Assembly (NCBI GenBank): GCA_002746535.1
Contig: NVWA01000011.1
Location: 61,814-125,813 of the forward strand
Direction of reading: 5' to 3'
DNA: 64,000 nucleotides
DNA from: Planctomycetota bacterium
GTDB taxonomy: Bacteria; Planctomycetota; GCA-2746535
The translations under genes were made by a program, and so were the position numbers. This document shows, in pieces, positions 46,134-53,923 of the stretch (positions are counted from its first letter, which is position 1; every line of letters begins with the position of its first letter). The notes below the pieces were generated by a model. That model made no database searches. It was not told where the DNA came from and was given only the letters and a program-made list of their open reading frames with translations.

Positions 46134-46859
46134 TTATAAATCTCTAATCCAAATGTTTCTGAAACTGACTAAGTCTCCATGATCTTGTAGCCAAATCGGG
46201 CCTTTAGCAGGGTGTGGTGCATAAGTGCCGAGATCCATATGTGTTGTGCGACCAATTAGTTTGTAATTATTTTGAACAACAACGCCGTTATGTATTACGG
46301 TAACATATGCAGGACTAGTAAGTTCGTCATCCGTAAAGATAGGAGCCTTCCAAATAATATCGTAGATGTGCCATTGTCCTGGTTTGCAGGATGAATTGAC
46401 TAAAGGTGGCTTTTGACCATAGAGAGCACAGGATAATCCATCTGCGTATGTTGGATTACTGTAATCATCTAAAACCTGAATTTCATAATCACCCATCATA
46501 AAAATACCAGAGTTGCCTCGACCTTGTCCTTCACCCTTAATTTCAGTAGGTGCAGACCATTCAACATGTAGCTGACAATCACCAAATGATTTTTTAGTTT
46601 TAATGTTTTTCGTTTTTGGGACAACACGCATAATGTTGTCATCTATGATTTCCCATTCGCAAGGGCGATCATCATTCACATGAACCCACTCTTCAGTATT
46701 GGAACCATCAAATAAAACAGTAGCATCTGATGGTGGAGTTACTGAAGGCAATTCGCATAAACTACCCGGCACAACAATTTCAGGTTGTGCTCGAATTTGA
46801 TCGTGAACTTTCCAATCGGTATTTGGTATTATTGGATTATTTTCGTAATTTTTTGTCAT
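46134..46859 (-). CDS. DUF1080 (3-keto-disaccharide hydrolase-like) protein
   Basis: 241 residues. I start at the ATG at 46859, which has GAAAGGG 6 nt upstream; that site lies inside the longer frame beginning at 46874. No signal peptide. DUF1080 motifs: ATVLFDGSNTEEWVHVNDDRPCEWEIIDDNIMRVVP, FGDCQLHVEWSAP, GNSGIFMMGDYEIQVLDDYSNPTYADG, QWHIYDIIWKAP, VTVIHNGVVVQNN and PIWLQDHGDLVSFRNIWIRDL. The fold is jelly-roll; some members hydrolyse 3-keto-glycosides. It follows the Gfo/Idh/MocA gene by 18 bases, and such oxidoreductases can make 3-keto sugars, so the pair fits one pathway. Confidence 0.88.
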   Translation of the reverse strand: MTKNYENNPIIPNTDWKVHDQIRAQPEIVVPGSLCELPSVTPPSDATVLFDGSNTEEWVHVNDDRPCEWEIIDDNIMRVVPKTKNIKTKKSFGDCQLHVEWSAPTEIKGEGQGRGNSGIFMMGDYEIQVLDDYSNPTYADGLSCALYGQKPPLVNSSCKPGQWHIYDIIWKAPIFTDDELTSPAYVTVIHNGVVVQNNYKLIGRTTHMDLGTYAPHPAKGPIWLQDHGDLVSFRNIWIRDL

Positions 46860-46877
46860 TAGAAACCCTTTCAAAGA

Positions 46878-48011
46878 TTAAGCGGTAATTAATTGAGTAT
46901 GCATATTTTCGATAGTGATAGATTTTTTAAGTTCAGCAGATTTAAATAAAGCATCAAGCATTTGCATTAACATGACGGCTTGTTCAACAGTATTTTGTGG
47001 CTGGGTATTTGTAGCAATGGCATTAGCAAAATCGGCCATTTGAGCTTCCATAGTGCCATGTTTTAGAAGAGGGACCATTTTGAGGTCTTCGGCTGTAACA
47101 TCCATTGAATTATTTTCTCTATTGATAAGTTTATTATTATATAAATCGACCCCTGCCTTATCGCCAAAAATATATATTTCTTGCCAACCATTCTTACCGG
47201 CTTTTTTTAGAGTCCTGTTTGGTTGGCCAGATGTATTTAATATAAAATTTACATTAAATGTTAATGAGGCGCCATTTTCAAACCGTATTAAACCTTGAGT
47301 CATATCATCGGCTGTGTAAGGTACTTCTAGGTTTTCTGCATCCCCTAAATGAGAGAAGGTGCAATGCATAATGCTCATCACCTCTGTTGGTCGAGGGCAT
47401 CCCATTGCATACCAAGCGTTATCAATGGCATGGATTCCTAAATCTAAAAGTACACCGCCACCAGTCTCTTTATTAACACCGTATCCTTTTCTAAAAGGAA
47501 TGCCACCTGTTCGGTTCCATTTTGATTCTGCATGGTAAACATCCCCTAATGCTCCAGTGGCAATAATTTTTCTAGCAGATTGTATAGAGGGGTTAAATCT
47601 TGATTGTCTCGCAAAGGCATAGGTTAATCCTGTTTCTTTTACTTTATCATAAACCTGAATCATTTCGTCGACAGTTACAGTGGGTGGTTTTTCGCAAAGA
47701 ACATGTACACCATGATTTAAAGCAAATATAGATGCTTCTGTATGCATATGAGTTGGTAGTGCAATCACCATGGCATCAATATTTCCATCAGTGATCATAT
47801 CCTTGTAGTCTGAGAATTTTTGAACACTATCAAAGAAATCTCCTGCGCTATTACCTTTGCGTTCATTCAATTTGTCTTTAGCCATTTTAAAAGATTCAGG
47901 ATTCATTTCAGCAATGGCTACAAGTTCTGTTTGCTCTAAAATATGGGCGGCATAAGCGTGACTTTTACCCATTCCAAGACCACATACACCTATTTTTACT
48001 GGTTTCTTCAT
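46878..48011 (-). CDS. Gfo/Idh/MocA-family sugar oxidoreductase
   Basis: 377 residues, cytosolic. The NAD(P) fold begins VKIGVCGLGMGKSHAYAAHIL and continues VAIAEMN. The family lysine motif is VHVLCEKPPTVTVDEM. The second domain starts YHAESKWNRTGGIPFRKGYGVNKETGGGVLLDLGIHAIDNAWYAMG, with the GGGVLLDLGIHAID helix carrying the catalytic Asp/His region. The product could be a 3-keto sugar, a keto-inositol or a similar compound; the partner DUF1080 protein favours a glycoside route. The AraC-type gene is divergent, 118 bases away, and probably controls this unit. Confidence 0.92.
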   Translation of the reverse strand: MKKPVKIGVCGLGMGKSHAYAAHILEQTELVAIAEMNPESFKMAKDKLNERKGNSAGDFFDSVQKFSDYKDMITDGNIDAMVIALPTHMHTEASIFALNHGVHVLCEKPPTVTVDEMIQVYDKVKETGLTYAFARQSRFNPSIQSARKIIATGALGDVYHAESKWNRTGGIPFRKGYGVNKETGGGVLLDLGIHAIDNAWYAMGCPRPTEVMSIMHCTFSHLGDAENLEVPYTADDMTQGLIRFENGASLTFNVNFILNTSGQPNRTLKKAGKNGWQEIYIFGDKAGVDLYNNKLINRENNSMDVTAEDLKMVPLLKHGTMEAQMADFANAIATNTQPQNTVEQAVMLMQMLDALFKSAELKKSITIENMHTQLITA

Positions 48012-48129
48012 ATAACTTCCTCAAAAAATAAAGATAAATCATTTATATTGTTTATTTATTATCAGGTTAAAATAGCCATTTGAAGGTATAATTAGGTCAT
48101 TATTCTTTTAATAACAGGACAAAACTTAG

Positions 48130-49050
48130 GTGAATGAAGAGAAGTTTCTTTCTGAAATAAAAAACCTAGAAGCCTTGAGGGGTCTTGCCAAATTTTTTTG
48201 TGAAGATGCTATGGCTAAATTCAAAAGAAAACCTATTCAATATCATATAGCCTCTTCAGTAGAAAAATTTAGACACCAAAAGTTCGCATCTCACTTTCAT
48301 GTTGAGAATGAACTTGTATTGCAATGTTGTGGAACTTCTTTATGGAAGCTTAAAGAGAGTACAATTGAAGTGTCAGCCGGCCATATCGTTTTGTTACCTA
48401 GAGGCGTACCCCATAAAGAATATCAAAAAAAATCAGATGGCCGTAGTTGCAATATTAATTTATATGTGATGTCTCATGCCATAGGGTATCACTGTAATGT
48501 GGTGCCTCGTAAACAAAATATTCCTAGTGGGCCTCGTGATATGAGAGGGGTGATTAAAACTAAATACAGTCAATTAATGGTTGATTTGTTAGATGAAATC
48601 GTTTGTCAACCTTTAGATCAACAATATGAAGAGATTTTGATTTCACGAATGTTTGAAACCGTCATTGGTTTAATTCGAAAATCATTTACTAATTCAGAAG
48701 CGGCTTATGAGTATTCCCATGTAACTTCAATGTGCATCCAAGAAGTTTTATCGCATATAAGTTCTGCTGAATTAAATGTCGCATGGTTGTCCAATAGAGT
48801 GAATCGTTCTTCTGATTATATTTCAAACACATTCAAAAAGGATACGGGCACGAAGCTTACTGATTATATTAATACACAAAGGGTTTCCTTAGGTAAAAAG
48901 CTACTAGATACAACTAATCTAGATATTGGTGAAGTCGCACGAAGTTGTGGCTATTTGGATCCTAATTATTTTGGCCGTGTTTTTAAAAAATTTACCACTC
49001 TGACCCCTAGAGAATACCGAAGGGGAGCTTTACTGAGTGATCCTAAATAG
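48130..49050 (+). CDS. AraC-family transcriptional regulator
   Basis: 306 residues from a GTG at 48130 (AGGA 12 nt upstream, which is rather far; the start is not certain). An N-terminal cupin-type effector domain has HFHVENELVLQCCGTSLWKL and AGHIVLLPRGVPHKEYQKK. The C-terminal AraC DNA-binding part has two helix-turn-helix units: LNVAWLSNRVNRSSDYISNTFKKDTGTKLTDYINTQRVS and LDIGEVARSCGYLDPNYFGRVFKKFTTLTPREYRR. It is divergent from the Gfo/Idh-DUF1080 unit, the usual position of a sugar-responsive activator of neighbouring genes. Confidence 0.9.
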   Translation: MNEEKFLSEIKNLEALRGLAKFFCEDAMAKFKRKPIQYHIASSVEKFRHQKFASHFHVENELVLQCCGTSLWKLKESTIEVSAGHIVLLPRGVPHKEYQKKSDGRSCNINLYVMSHAIGYHCNVVPRKQNIPSGPRDMRGVIKTKYSQLMVDLLDEIVCQPLDQQYEEILISRMFETVIGLIRKSFTNSEAAYEYSHVTSMCIQEVLSHISSAELNVAWLSNRVNRSSDYISNTFKKDTGTKLTDYINTQRVSLGKKLLDTTNLDIGEVARSCGYLDPNYFGRVFKKFTTLTPREYRRGALLSDPK

Positions 49051-49351
49051 CGGATTAAATTGCTAAAAAAGTAGGGTGTCTAGGTAGCTATCATATAACA
49101 TTTTTTTAGTATTTATGAGAATTTTTTTGAAGGAAATCTATGTTAATAGTTATCTAATATCATTGTTGATTTCTTGTAGTGTTAATTCTGTTTTTCTTTT
49201 TGAAAAACTACAACATTTGGTGGAATTTGATTTAAGCAGCTAAAGATAGAACCTAACTATTGGGGTGTTTCTAAATAATGATTTCTTTTGGTTATCTGGA
49301 GACTATAATCCCTCGACTAAATTTTGAAGTAACTATTTTGGATTTAATAAA
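49051..49351. other. Intergenic region before DAHP synthase, 301 bases
   Basis: A+T-rich region between the AraC gene and the DAHP synthase gene. TTGTAGT (from 49173) and ACTACAA (to 49214) could form a long-loop stem, but the loop is about 26 nt. No T-box, trp-type leader peptide or operator could be supported. Confidence 0.4.
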
Positions 49352-50413
49352 ATGAGTTTGATTTCTGAAAACGCTGATGACATACATATTGATAAAATGA
49401 TTGCGTTACAAACGCCACTTGAATTAAAAGAAAAATATCCTTTGACTGATGAGTTGCGGGATACAGTTATTAAATGTCGTAAAGATGTAAATAACGTAAT
49501 TAATAGAGATGATAATCGCTTTATGATCATTACAGGCCCTTGTTCAATACATGATGAAAAGGTGGCTGAGGATTATGCTAAAAGGCTAAAAGACTTATCT
49601 GATGAAGTAAGTGATAAAATTTTATTGGTCATGAGAGTTTATTTTGAAAAGCCAAGAACAACTGTTGGTTGGAAGGGATTAATTAGTGATCCTCATATTA
49701 ATGGCGTCAATGATATAGACTATGGACTTGAATTAGCACGAAAATTATTAGTGGAAGTTGTTAAATGTGGATTGCCAGTAGCAACCGAGGCTTTAGATCC
49801 TGTTACGCCACAATACATTGGAGACTTGATTTCATGGATAGCGATTGGTGCAAGAACTACCGAATCACAAACGCATAGAGAATTGGCTAGTGGCGTATCG
49901 GCTGCAGTAGGTTTTAAAAATGGAACTAGTGGTAACTTAGACGTTGCATTGAACGCTATGGTATCCTCTTCTTATCCACATAATTTTTTAGGAATTGATC
50001 AAACAGGTCAAACAAAAATTGTGAGAACATTAGGGAATAAACTTGGCCATTTAGTATTAAGAGGTGGGGATAATGGTCCTAATTATGATAAAGAATCCAT
50101 CGCTTCTGCTGAGGAAAATTTGAGAAAAAGGGAATTGAAAGAATCGATCATTGTTGACTGTTCCCACGCTAATAGTAGTAAAGACCATAACAAGCAACTA
50201 GCTGTAATGGAAAATTTAGTTGAACAAATTATCGATGGAAATAAGTCGATCATAGGTGCTATGCTAGAGAGTAATATCAATGAAGGCAACCAGCCAATAA
50301 CTGATAATGTTGCTGATTTAGCTTATGGGGTTTCAATTACTGACAAGTGTATTAATTGGGAGTCTACTGAAACACTAATCAAGAATGTTTACAAAAAGTT
50401 AAAATCTATCTGA
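49352..50413 (+). CDS. aroG: 3-deoxy-7-phosphoheptulonate synthase, class I (AroF/G/H type)
   Basis: 353 residues, the usual length of the AroAI-alpha enzymes. It joins PEP and erythrose-4-phosphate to start the shikimate pathway. Motifs: ITGPCSIHDEK, LLVMRVYFEKPRTTVGWKGLISDPHING, GLPVATEALDPVTPQYIGDLISWIAIGARTTESQTHRELASG, and VDCSHANSSKDHNKQ with its metal-binding His. Which of the AroF, AroG or AroH feedback types it is cannot be told, so the symbol is only a type label. No aromatic-pathway gene is adjacent. Confidence 0.94.
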   Translation: MSLISENADDIHIDKMIALQTPLELKEKYPLTDELRDTVIKCRKDVNNVINRDDNRFMIITGPCSIHDEKVAEDYAKRLKDLSDEVSDKILLVMRVYFEKPRTTVGWKGLISDPHINGVNDIDYGLELARKLLVEVVKCGLPVATEALDPVTPQYIGDLISWIAIGARTTESQTHRELASGVSAAVGFKNGTSGNLDVALNAMVSSSYPHNFLGIDQTGQTKIVRTLGNKLGHLVLRGGDNGPNYDKESIASAEENLRKRELKESIIVDCSHANSSKDHNKQLAVMENLVEQIIDGNKSIIGAMLESNINEGNQPITDNVADLAYGVSITDKCINWESTETLIKNVYKKLKSI

Positions 50414-50489
50414 CTTTTAAATAGTTCTGGAAAATGATTAATAGATAGAGTATTCTGTAGGATGTATCCTGTTGTAATTTAATTTCTAT

Positions 50490-51539
50490 TTGAAAATTAA
50501 AAAGGCCTTTTATTTTTTGACTTCAAACACACATATTCCCTTATTGTACAGTTTTGGTTTTAAACCCATTAGAGATAAAAGACACAAAGGTATTGACGTT
50601 GTAAAACAAGGGTTGCAAATTTCACAACAAATAATCGAGGATTTTGAGGGGGACGCTAGTCGTTTTGTTATAGATATATGCCCTGAAGTTGATTTAGAGC
50701 AAAAAATCAGAGACAATGTTAGGTTAGTAGAAGATCAAGAAGAAAAAAAATTAGAAAGAATTATTTTAACATTAGGTTCAGATGAATATTTATTTGAACA
50801 AGGTGGTGAAGATGTTGATATTTATGTATTGTTAGAAGGCGCATTAGAAATAATTGTTGATGGAAGTAGTATTGCCGAAATTTCTGAAGTCGGATCCTTT
50901 GTTGGAGAAATGGCAATAATCCGAGGCGAGAAAAGAAGCGCTACAATTAAAACTAGAGAAGAGTGTAAACTATATAAAATCGATGGGTCTAATCTAATGG
51001 CACTCACGAAAGAATATCCAGTTGTGATGTCAAAGATGTGTAAATCTCTTGCTAATAAAATTGCTTTCACCAGTACAGAATTAAGTGTTTTAAAATTAAT
51101 TGGAAATGCTGATGAAACGAGAGTATTTTATAAACCTAAGGAAGATGATACAAAATTTTTAGAATCTGTTGGGCAGTATAAAAATAAAGTTACGAAATTT
51201 GCCGCAAAGACATCTGTATTTGTTGAAGGTGAGTTGTCCTTTGAGATTTATATTCTTGTTAAGGGTGAGGTTAAAGTTTCGATTGGTGGTGAGACAATTG
51301 CAAAAATTTCTGCGCCTGGTATGTTGTTTGGAGAAATGTCTAGTCTAAGGTATAAACCTCGCTCGGCATCTATAGATACCGTGAGTGATTGTGAGTTTTA
51401 TGTTTTTCAGGGATTAAGACTTTTACAATCTTGTAAAGAAGATCCTCATTTGTTTATTAAAATAGCCCAAATTCTAGCCAATAGATTAGCGGCAACTAGC
51501 TCTGAGTATGCACATCTTGTCAAACGAACGAATGTTTAA
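50490..51539 (+). CDS. Protein with two cyclic-nucleotide-binding domains
   Basis: Up to 349 residues. The only candidate start is a TTG at 50490 with a poor ribosome site, so the N-terminus is uncertain. Two cNMP-binding (CAP-like) domains are seen. First, about 95-210: YLFEQGGEDVDIYVLLEGALEIIVDGSSIAEISEVGSFVGEMAIIRGEKRSATI, with GE near the phosphate-binding Arg/Ser-Ala. Second, about 230-340: VFVEGELSFEIYILVKGEVKVSIGGETIAKISAPGMLFGEMSSLRYKPRSASI. No helix-turn-helix, kinase or membrane domain is present, so it is probably a cytosolic adaptor that senses cAMP or c-di-GMP. Partner unknown. Confidence 0.75.
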   Translation: MKIKKAFYFLTSNTHIPLLYSFGFKPIRDKRHKGIDVVKQGLQISQQIIEDFEGDASRFVIDICPEVDLEQKIRDNVRLVEDQEEKKLERIILTLGSDEYLFEQGGEDVDIYVLLEGALEIIVDGSSIAEISEVGSFVGEMAIIRGEKRSATIKTREECKLYKIDGSNLMALTKEYPVVMSKMCKSLANKIAFTSTELSVLKLIGNADETRVFYKPKEDDTKFLESVGQYKNKVTKFAAKTSVFVEGELSFEIYILVKGEVKVSIGGETIAKISAPGMLFGEMSSLRYKPRSASIDTVSDCEFYVFQGLRLLQSCKEDPHLFIKIAQILANRLAATSSEYAHLVKRTNV

Positions 51540-51628
51540 TAATTAACTTCATTCCCATTATTTACTTTATTACGGTTTTTTGTTCTTATAATTTTAGAGA
51601 TATTTAAGAATAGAATTAAGGAAGAATT

Positions 51629-52072
51629 ATGAAATATACCGTTTATCTATCTGGGGAAATACATTCAAATTGGCGTGAAGAAATAGTTCAATTGTGTCAG
51701 AATAAAAATCTTACGATTGAGTTTTTATCGCCTATCACAGACCATGAAAAATCTGATTCAGTTGGTGAGGTCATTTTGGGTAAAGAGGAAGACTCTTTTT
51801 GGTATGATAACAAATCTTCTAAAATTAATGCCATCCGCACGAAAACTATGATAGAAAAGTCGGATGTTGTAATAGTTAGATTTGGAGAAAAATACAAACA
51901 ATGGAATGCCGCCTTCGATGCTGGATATGCCAATGCCAAAGGTAAGCCCGTAATTACCTTGCATTCTAAATCTCTAATACATCCATTAAAAGAAGTAAAT
52001 TCAAATGCCTATGCTTCTGCAGAAACAACGGAACAAGTATGTGAGATTTTAGCTTACATTCTTAGTGATTAA
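51629..52072 (+). CDS. ytoQ: YtoQ family protein
   Basis: 147 residues with AGGAAGA before the ATG. It matches the YtoQ family along its length: YTVYLSGEIHSNWREEI at the start, FLSPITDHEKSDSVGE, DSFWYDNKSSKINAIRTKTMIEKSDVVIVRFGEKYKQWNAAFDAGYANAKGKPVI. The fold is like nucleoside 2-deoxyribosyltransferases, but its reaction has not been established. It overlaps the end of the convergent SET-domain gene by 4 bases. Confidence 0.9.
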   Translation: MKYTVYLSGEIHSNWREEIVQLCQNKNLTIEFLSPITDHEKSDSVGEVILGKEEDSFWYDNKSSKINAIRTKTMIEKSDVVIVRFGEKYKQWNAAFDAGYANAKGKPVITLHSKSLIHPLKEVNSNAYASAETTEQVCEILAYILSD

Positions 52073-52551
52073 ATGTTTTCTTTATTACGCAATTTTTCTT
52101 TTTCTTCATCATTGAGAATGTAACCGACGCAGTTTTCTGATTGACAGAAACAAGGGTGATCTTTGTAATCGTTTGTTATTTCATAACTGTAATCATATGA
52201 GAGCTCTTCGTCTTTATTTATATCTTTGATGGCGAAAATAAAAATACGCTCTCCTTCAAAACCGGTTTCACAATTGGGGTTACAAGAATGATTGATAAAT
52301 CTGGCGGGGTTCCAGTCGACATTGCCATCTAATACAAAATCCTCATTGATCTCAAATAAATAAACAGCCCCTTTGAATTTATGATCCGCATTTTTTTCTG
52401 TAATGATCGCGCGCTCATCACCTTCATTGTTTGAAAGAATATCTCCCACATACTCGATAACTCTTTCTTGGTTTGCTATATCAGACGTTGCAAACATTCC
52501 CTTCCCATGGATTGGAGAGTCTTTGATCATAACTTTTGAGGGGGTCGTCAT
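52069..52551 (-). CDS. SET-domain protein lysine methyltransferase
   Basis: 160 residues, a compact SET plus post-SET unit. GKGMFATSDI (16-25) is the G-x-G start of SET; RFINHSCNPNCE (84-95) is the SAM-binding NHS motif; EELSYDYSYE (115-124) carries the catalytic Tyr; CFCQSENC (134-141) is a post-SET CxCx4C that can bind zinc with Cys90. This is the pattern of eukaryotic histone methyltransferases and of the few bacterial homologues. The target is unknown. Its ATG overlaps the rhaM stop by one base, so translation is coupled; it overlaps the convergent ytoQ by 4 bases. Confidence 0.92.
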   Translation of the reverse strand: MTTPSKVMIKDSPIHGKGMFATSDIANQERVIEYVGDILSNNEGDERAIITEKNADHKFKGAVYLFEINEDFVLDGNVDWNPARFINHSCNPNCETGFEGERIFIFAIKDINKDEELSYDYSYEITNDYKDHPCFCQSENCVGYILNDEEKEKLRNKENI

Positions 52552-52865
52552 TAGGGTAATAAAAACACTTGATTTAAATCATTAACAATAGGAGAGTTAT
52601 CAGGATAAGTGTCCATAATATCGGCCATATAGGACCACCATTTTTTTACTATTTCCTGATTTGGCAGATCTTCTAATTTAGATTCATCAGTAACATCGAG
52701 TGTTGCAAAGAGGGTTAACGTCTTTGGATCTAAGTAAATATAATAATTTGAAATACCTGTATCTTTTAACTTGCTCGATAATTCAGGCCAAATGTCATCA
52801 TGGCGTTTTTCATATTCTTTTTCATACCCTTTTTTTAAATGCATGGTAAAGGCCAATCTTGGCAT
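52551..52865 (-). CDS. rhaM: L-rhamnose mutarotase
   Basis: 104 residues, the family length. RhaM interconverts the anomers of L-rhamnose. Features: PRLAFTMHLKKGYEKEYEKRHDDIWPELSSKLKDTGI with the active-site His in RHDDIWPE, YYIYLDPKTLTLFATLDV, and KWWSYMADIM. No other rhamnose catabolic gene is nearby. It lies 13 bases after the 2-hydroxyacid dehydrogenase gene and its stop overlaps the SET gene start. Confidence 0.93.
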   Translation of the reverse strand: MPRLAFTMHLKKGYEKEYEKRHDDIWPELSSKLKDTGISNYYIYLDPKTLTLFATLDVTDESKLEDLPNQEIVKKWWSYMADIMDTYPDNSPIVNDLNQVFLLP

Positions 52866-52878
52866 AAAATCTTCTCCT

Positions 52879-53874
52879 TTAAGTCATTATTTTTAATTGT
52901 TCTGCGGATACTTCCATAATCAAAGGCTCTCCTTCTTTAAACCTTCGTATGTTTTCAATTGCTCTTTCAGCCATTTTGTTGTACTGATCTCTCGTGGGTC
53001 CGCTTTGATGTGGGAATAAAAGACACCTTGGCTCATTTCTTAAAAGACTTTCTGCGGGTAATGGCTCTTGCTGAAAGACATCTAATGCGCTAAATAATCG
53101 ACCATTTTTATGTTCCTTTGCAAGATCATCTTCGACAAGAACATTTCCTCTGGCGGTATTTACAAAAATACCGTCGTCAGGCAGACAGCTTAATATTTTA
53201 GCATTCACAATATTATTAGTTTGCTCTGTTTTGGCGGCATGATTTGAAATAATATCTGAAGTTGAAAATAATTCTTCAATTGAATTGGATCTTTTAATAT
53301 TAAACTCTGCTAACGTTTCATCAGAGGCATAAGGGTCGTAGGTAGTTACCTCAACATTAAAGGGAGCAAGTAAAGGTATCAGTTTTTTTGCTATGAGGCC
53401 AAAACCAAGTAGGCCTACTTTTCGATCAAATAGTGATCTTGATTCTAGATTTTTTAATCGCCATTCATTTTTGAGTTGGATTGACTCATAGTAAGGTACT
53501 ACAAGTCTTAAAGAGCTTAAGATCATCATCAATGCACTCTCGGCAATGGTATGGCTAATACTGTCTCCCCAGTTGGCAAGTCTTAAACCTCTTTTTGCAT
53601 GTTCATAATCAACTTTTTGACCGAAGGTGCCCGTTAAAGAACAATACAGCTGACCTTCTCTAGGTTGATAATCTGCGGGAAGTTGGACTGCCCCCCATCC
53701 GCCTATTAAAACTTCATATTCATTTAGCTTATCATTGATTTCATTTGCTGGGAGTTTCGTTATGCTTTGAGCCTCATCATAGTTAACTTCTACTATTTTA
53801 TTTAATTTTTCTTGAAGTGTAGGTGTGAGTGCTGAATTCAGTAAGTCGGGTGAAGCGAGATACAAGGCTTTCAT
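52879..53874 (-). CDS. D-2-hydroxyacid dehydrogenase (NAD-dependent)
   Basis: 331 residues. The NAD fold shows VGLLGFGLIAKKLIPLLAPF followed by VEVTTYDPYAS. Catalytic positions of the family: the Arg in VNTARGNVLVEDDLA, the Glu in FQQEPLP, and the His in LLFPHQSGPT. It reduces a 2-oxoacid such as glyoxylate, hydroxypyruvate or a sugar acid; the substrate cannot be told. Position just upstream of rhaM suggests a sugar-acid role. The preceding PEP carboxykinase-like gene ends 50 bases upstream. Confidence 0.88.
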   Translation of the reverse strand: MKALYLASPDLLNSALTPTLQEKLNKIVEVNYDEAQSITKLPANEINDKLNEYEVLIGGWGAVQLPADYQPREGQLYCSLTGTFGQKVDYEHAKRGLRLANWGDSISHTIAESALMMILSSLRLVVPYYESIQLKNEWRLKNLESRSLFDRKVGLLGFGLIAKKLIPLLAPFNVEVTTYDPYASDETLAEFNIKRSNSIEELFSTSDIISNHAAKTEQTNNIVNAKILSCLPDDGIFVNTARGNVLVEDDLAKEHKNGRLFSALDVFQQEPLPAESLLRNEPRCLLFPHQSGPTRDQYNKMAERAIENIRRFKEGEPLIMEVSAEQLKIMT

Positions 53875-53923
53875 ATGATTACTTTCTTTTTAGTGATTTA
53901 TTAATCTGTAGTTCAGTTTGTTT

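Noticed and set aside
49173..49214. TTGTAGT/ACTACAA stem as an attenuator or T-box before DAHP synthase
   Set aside because: The loop is about 26 bases, there is no T-box sequence and no aromatic-codon leader peptide.
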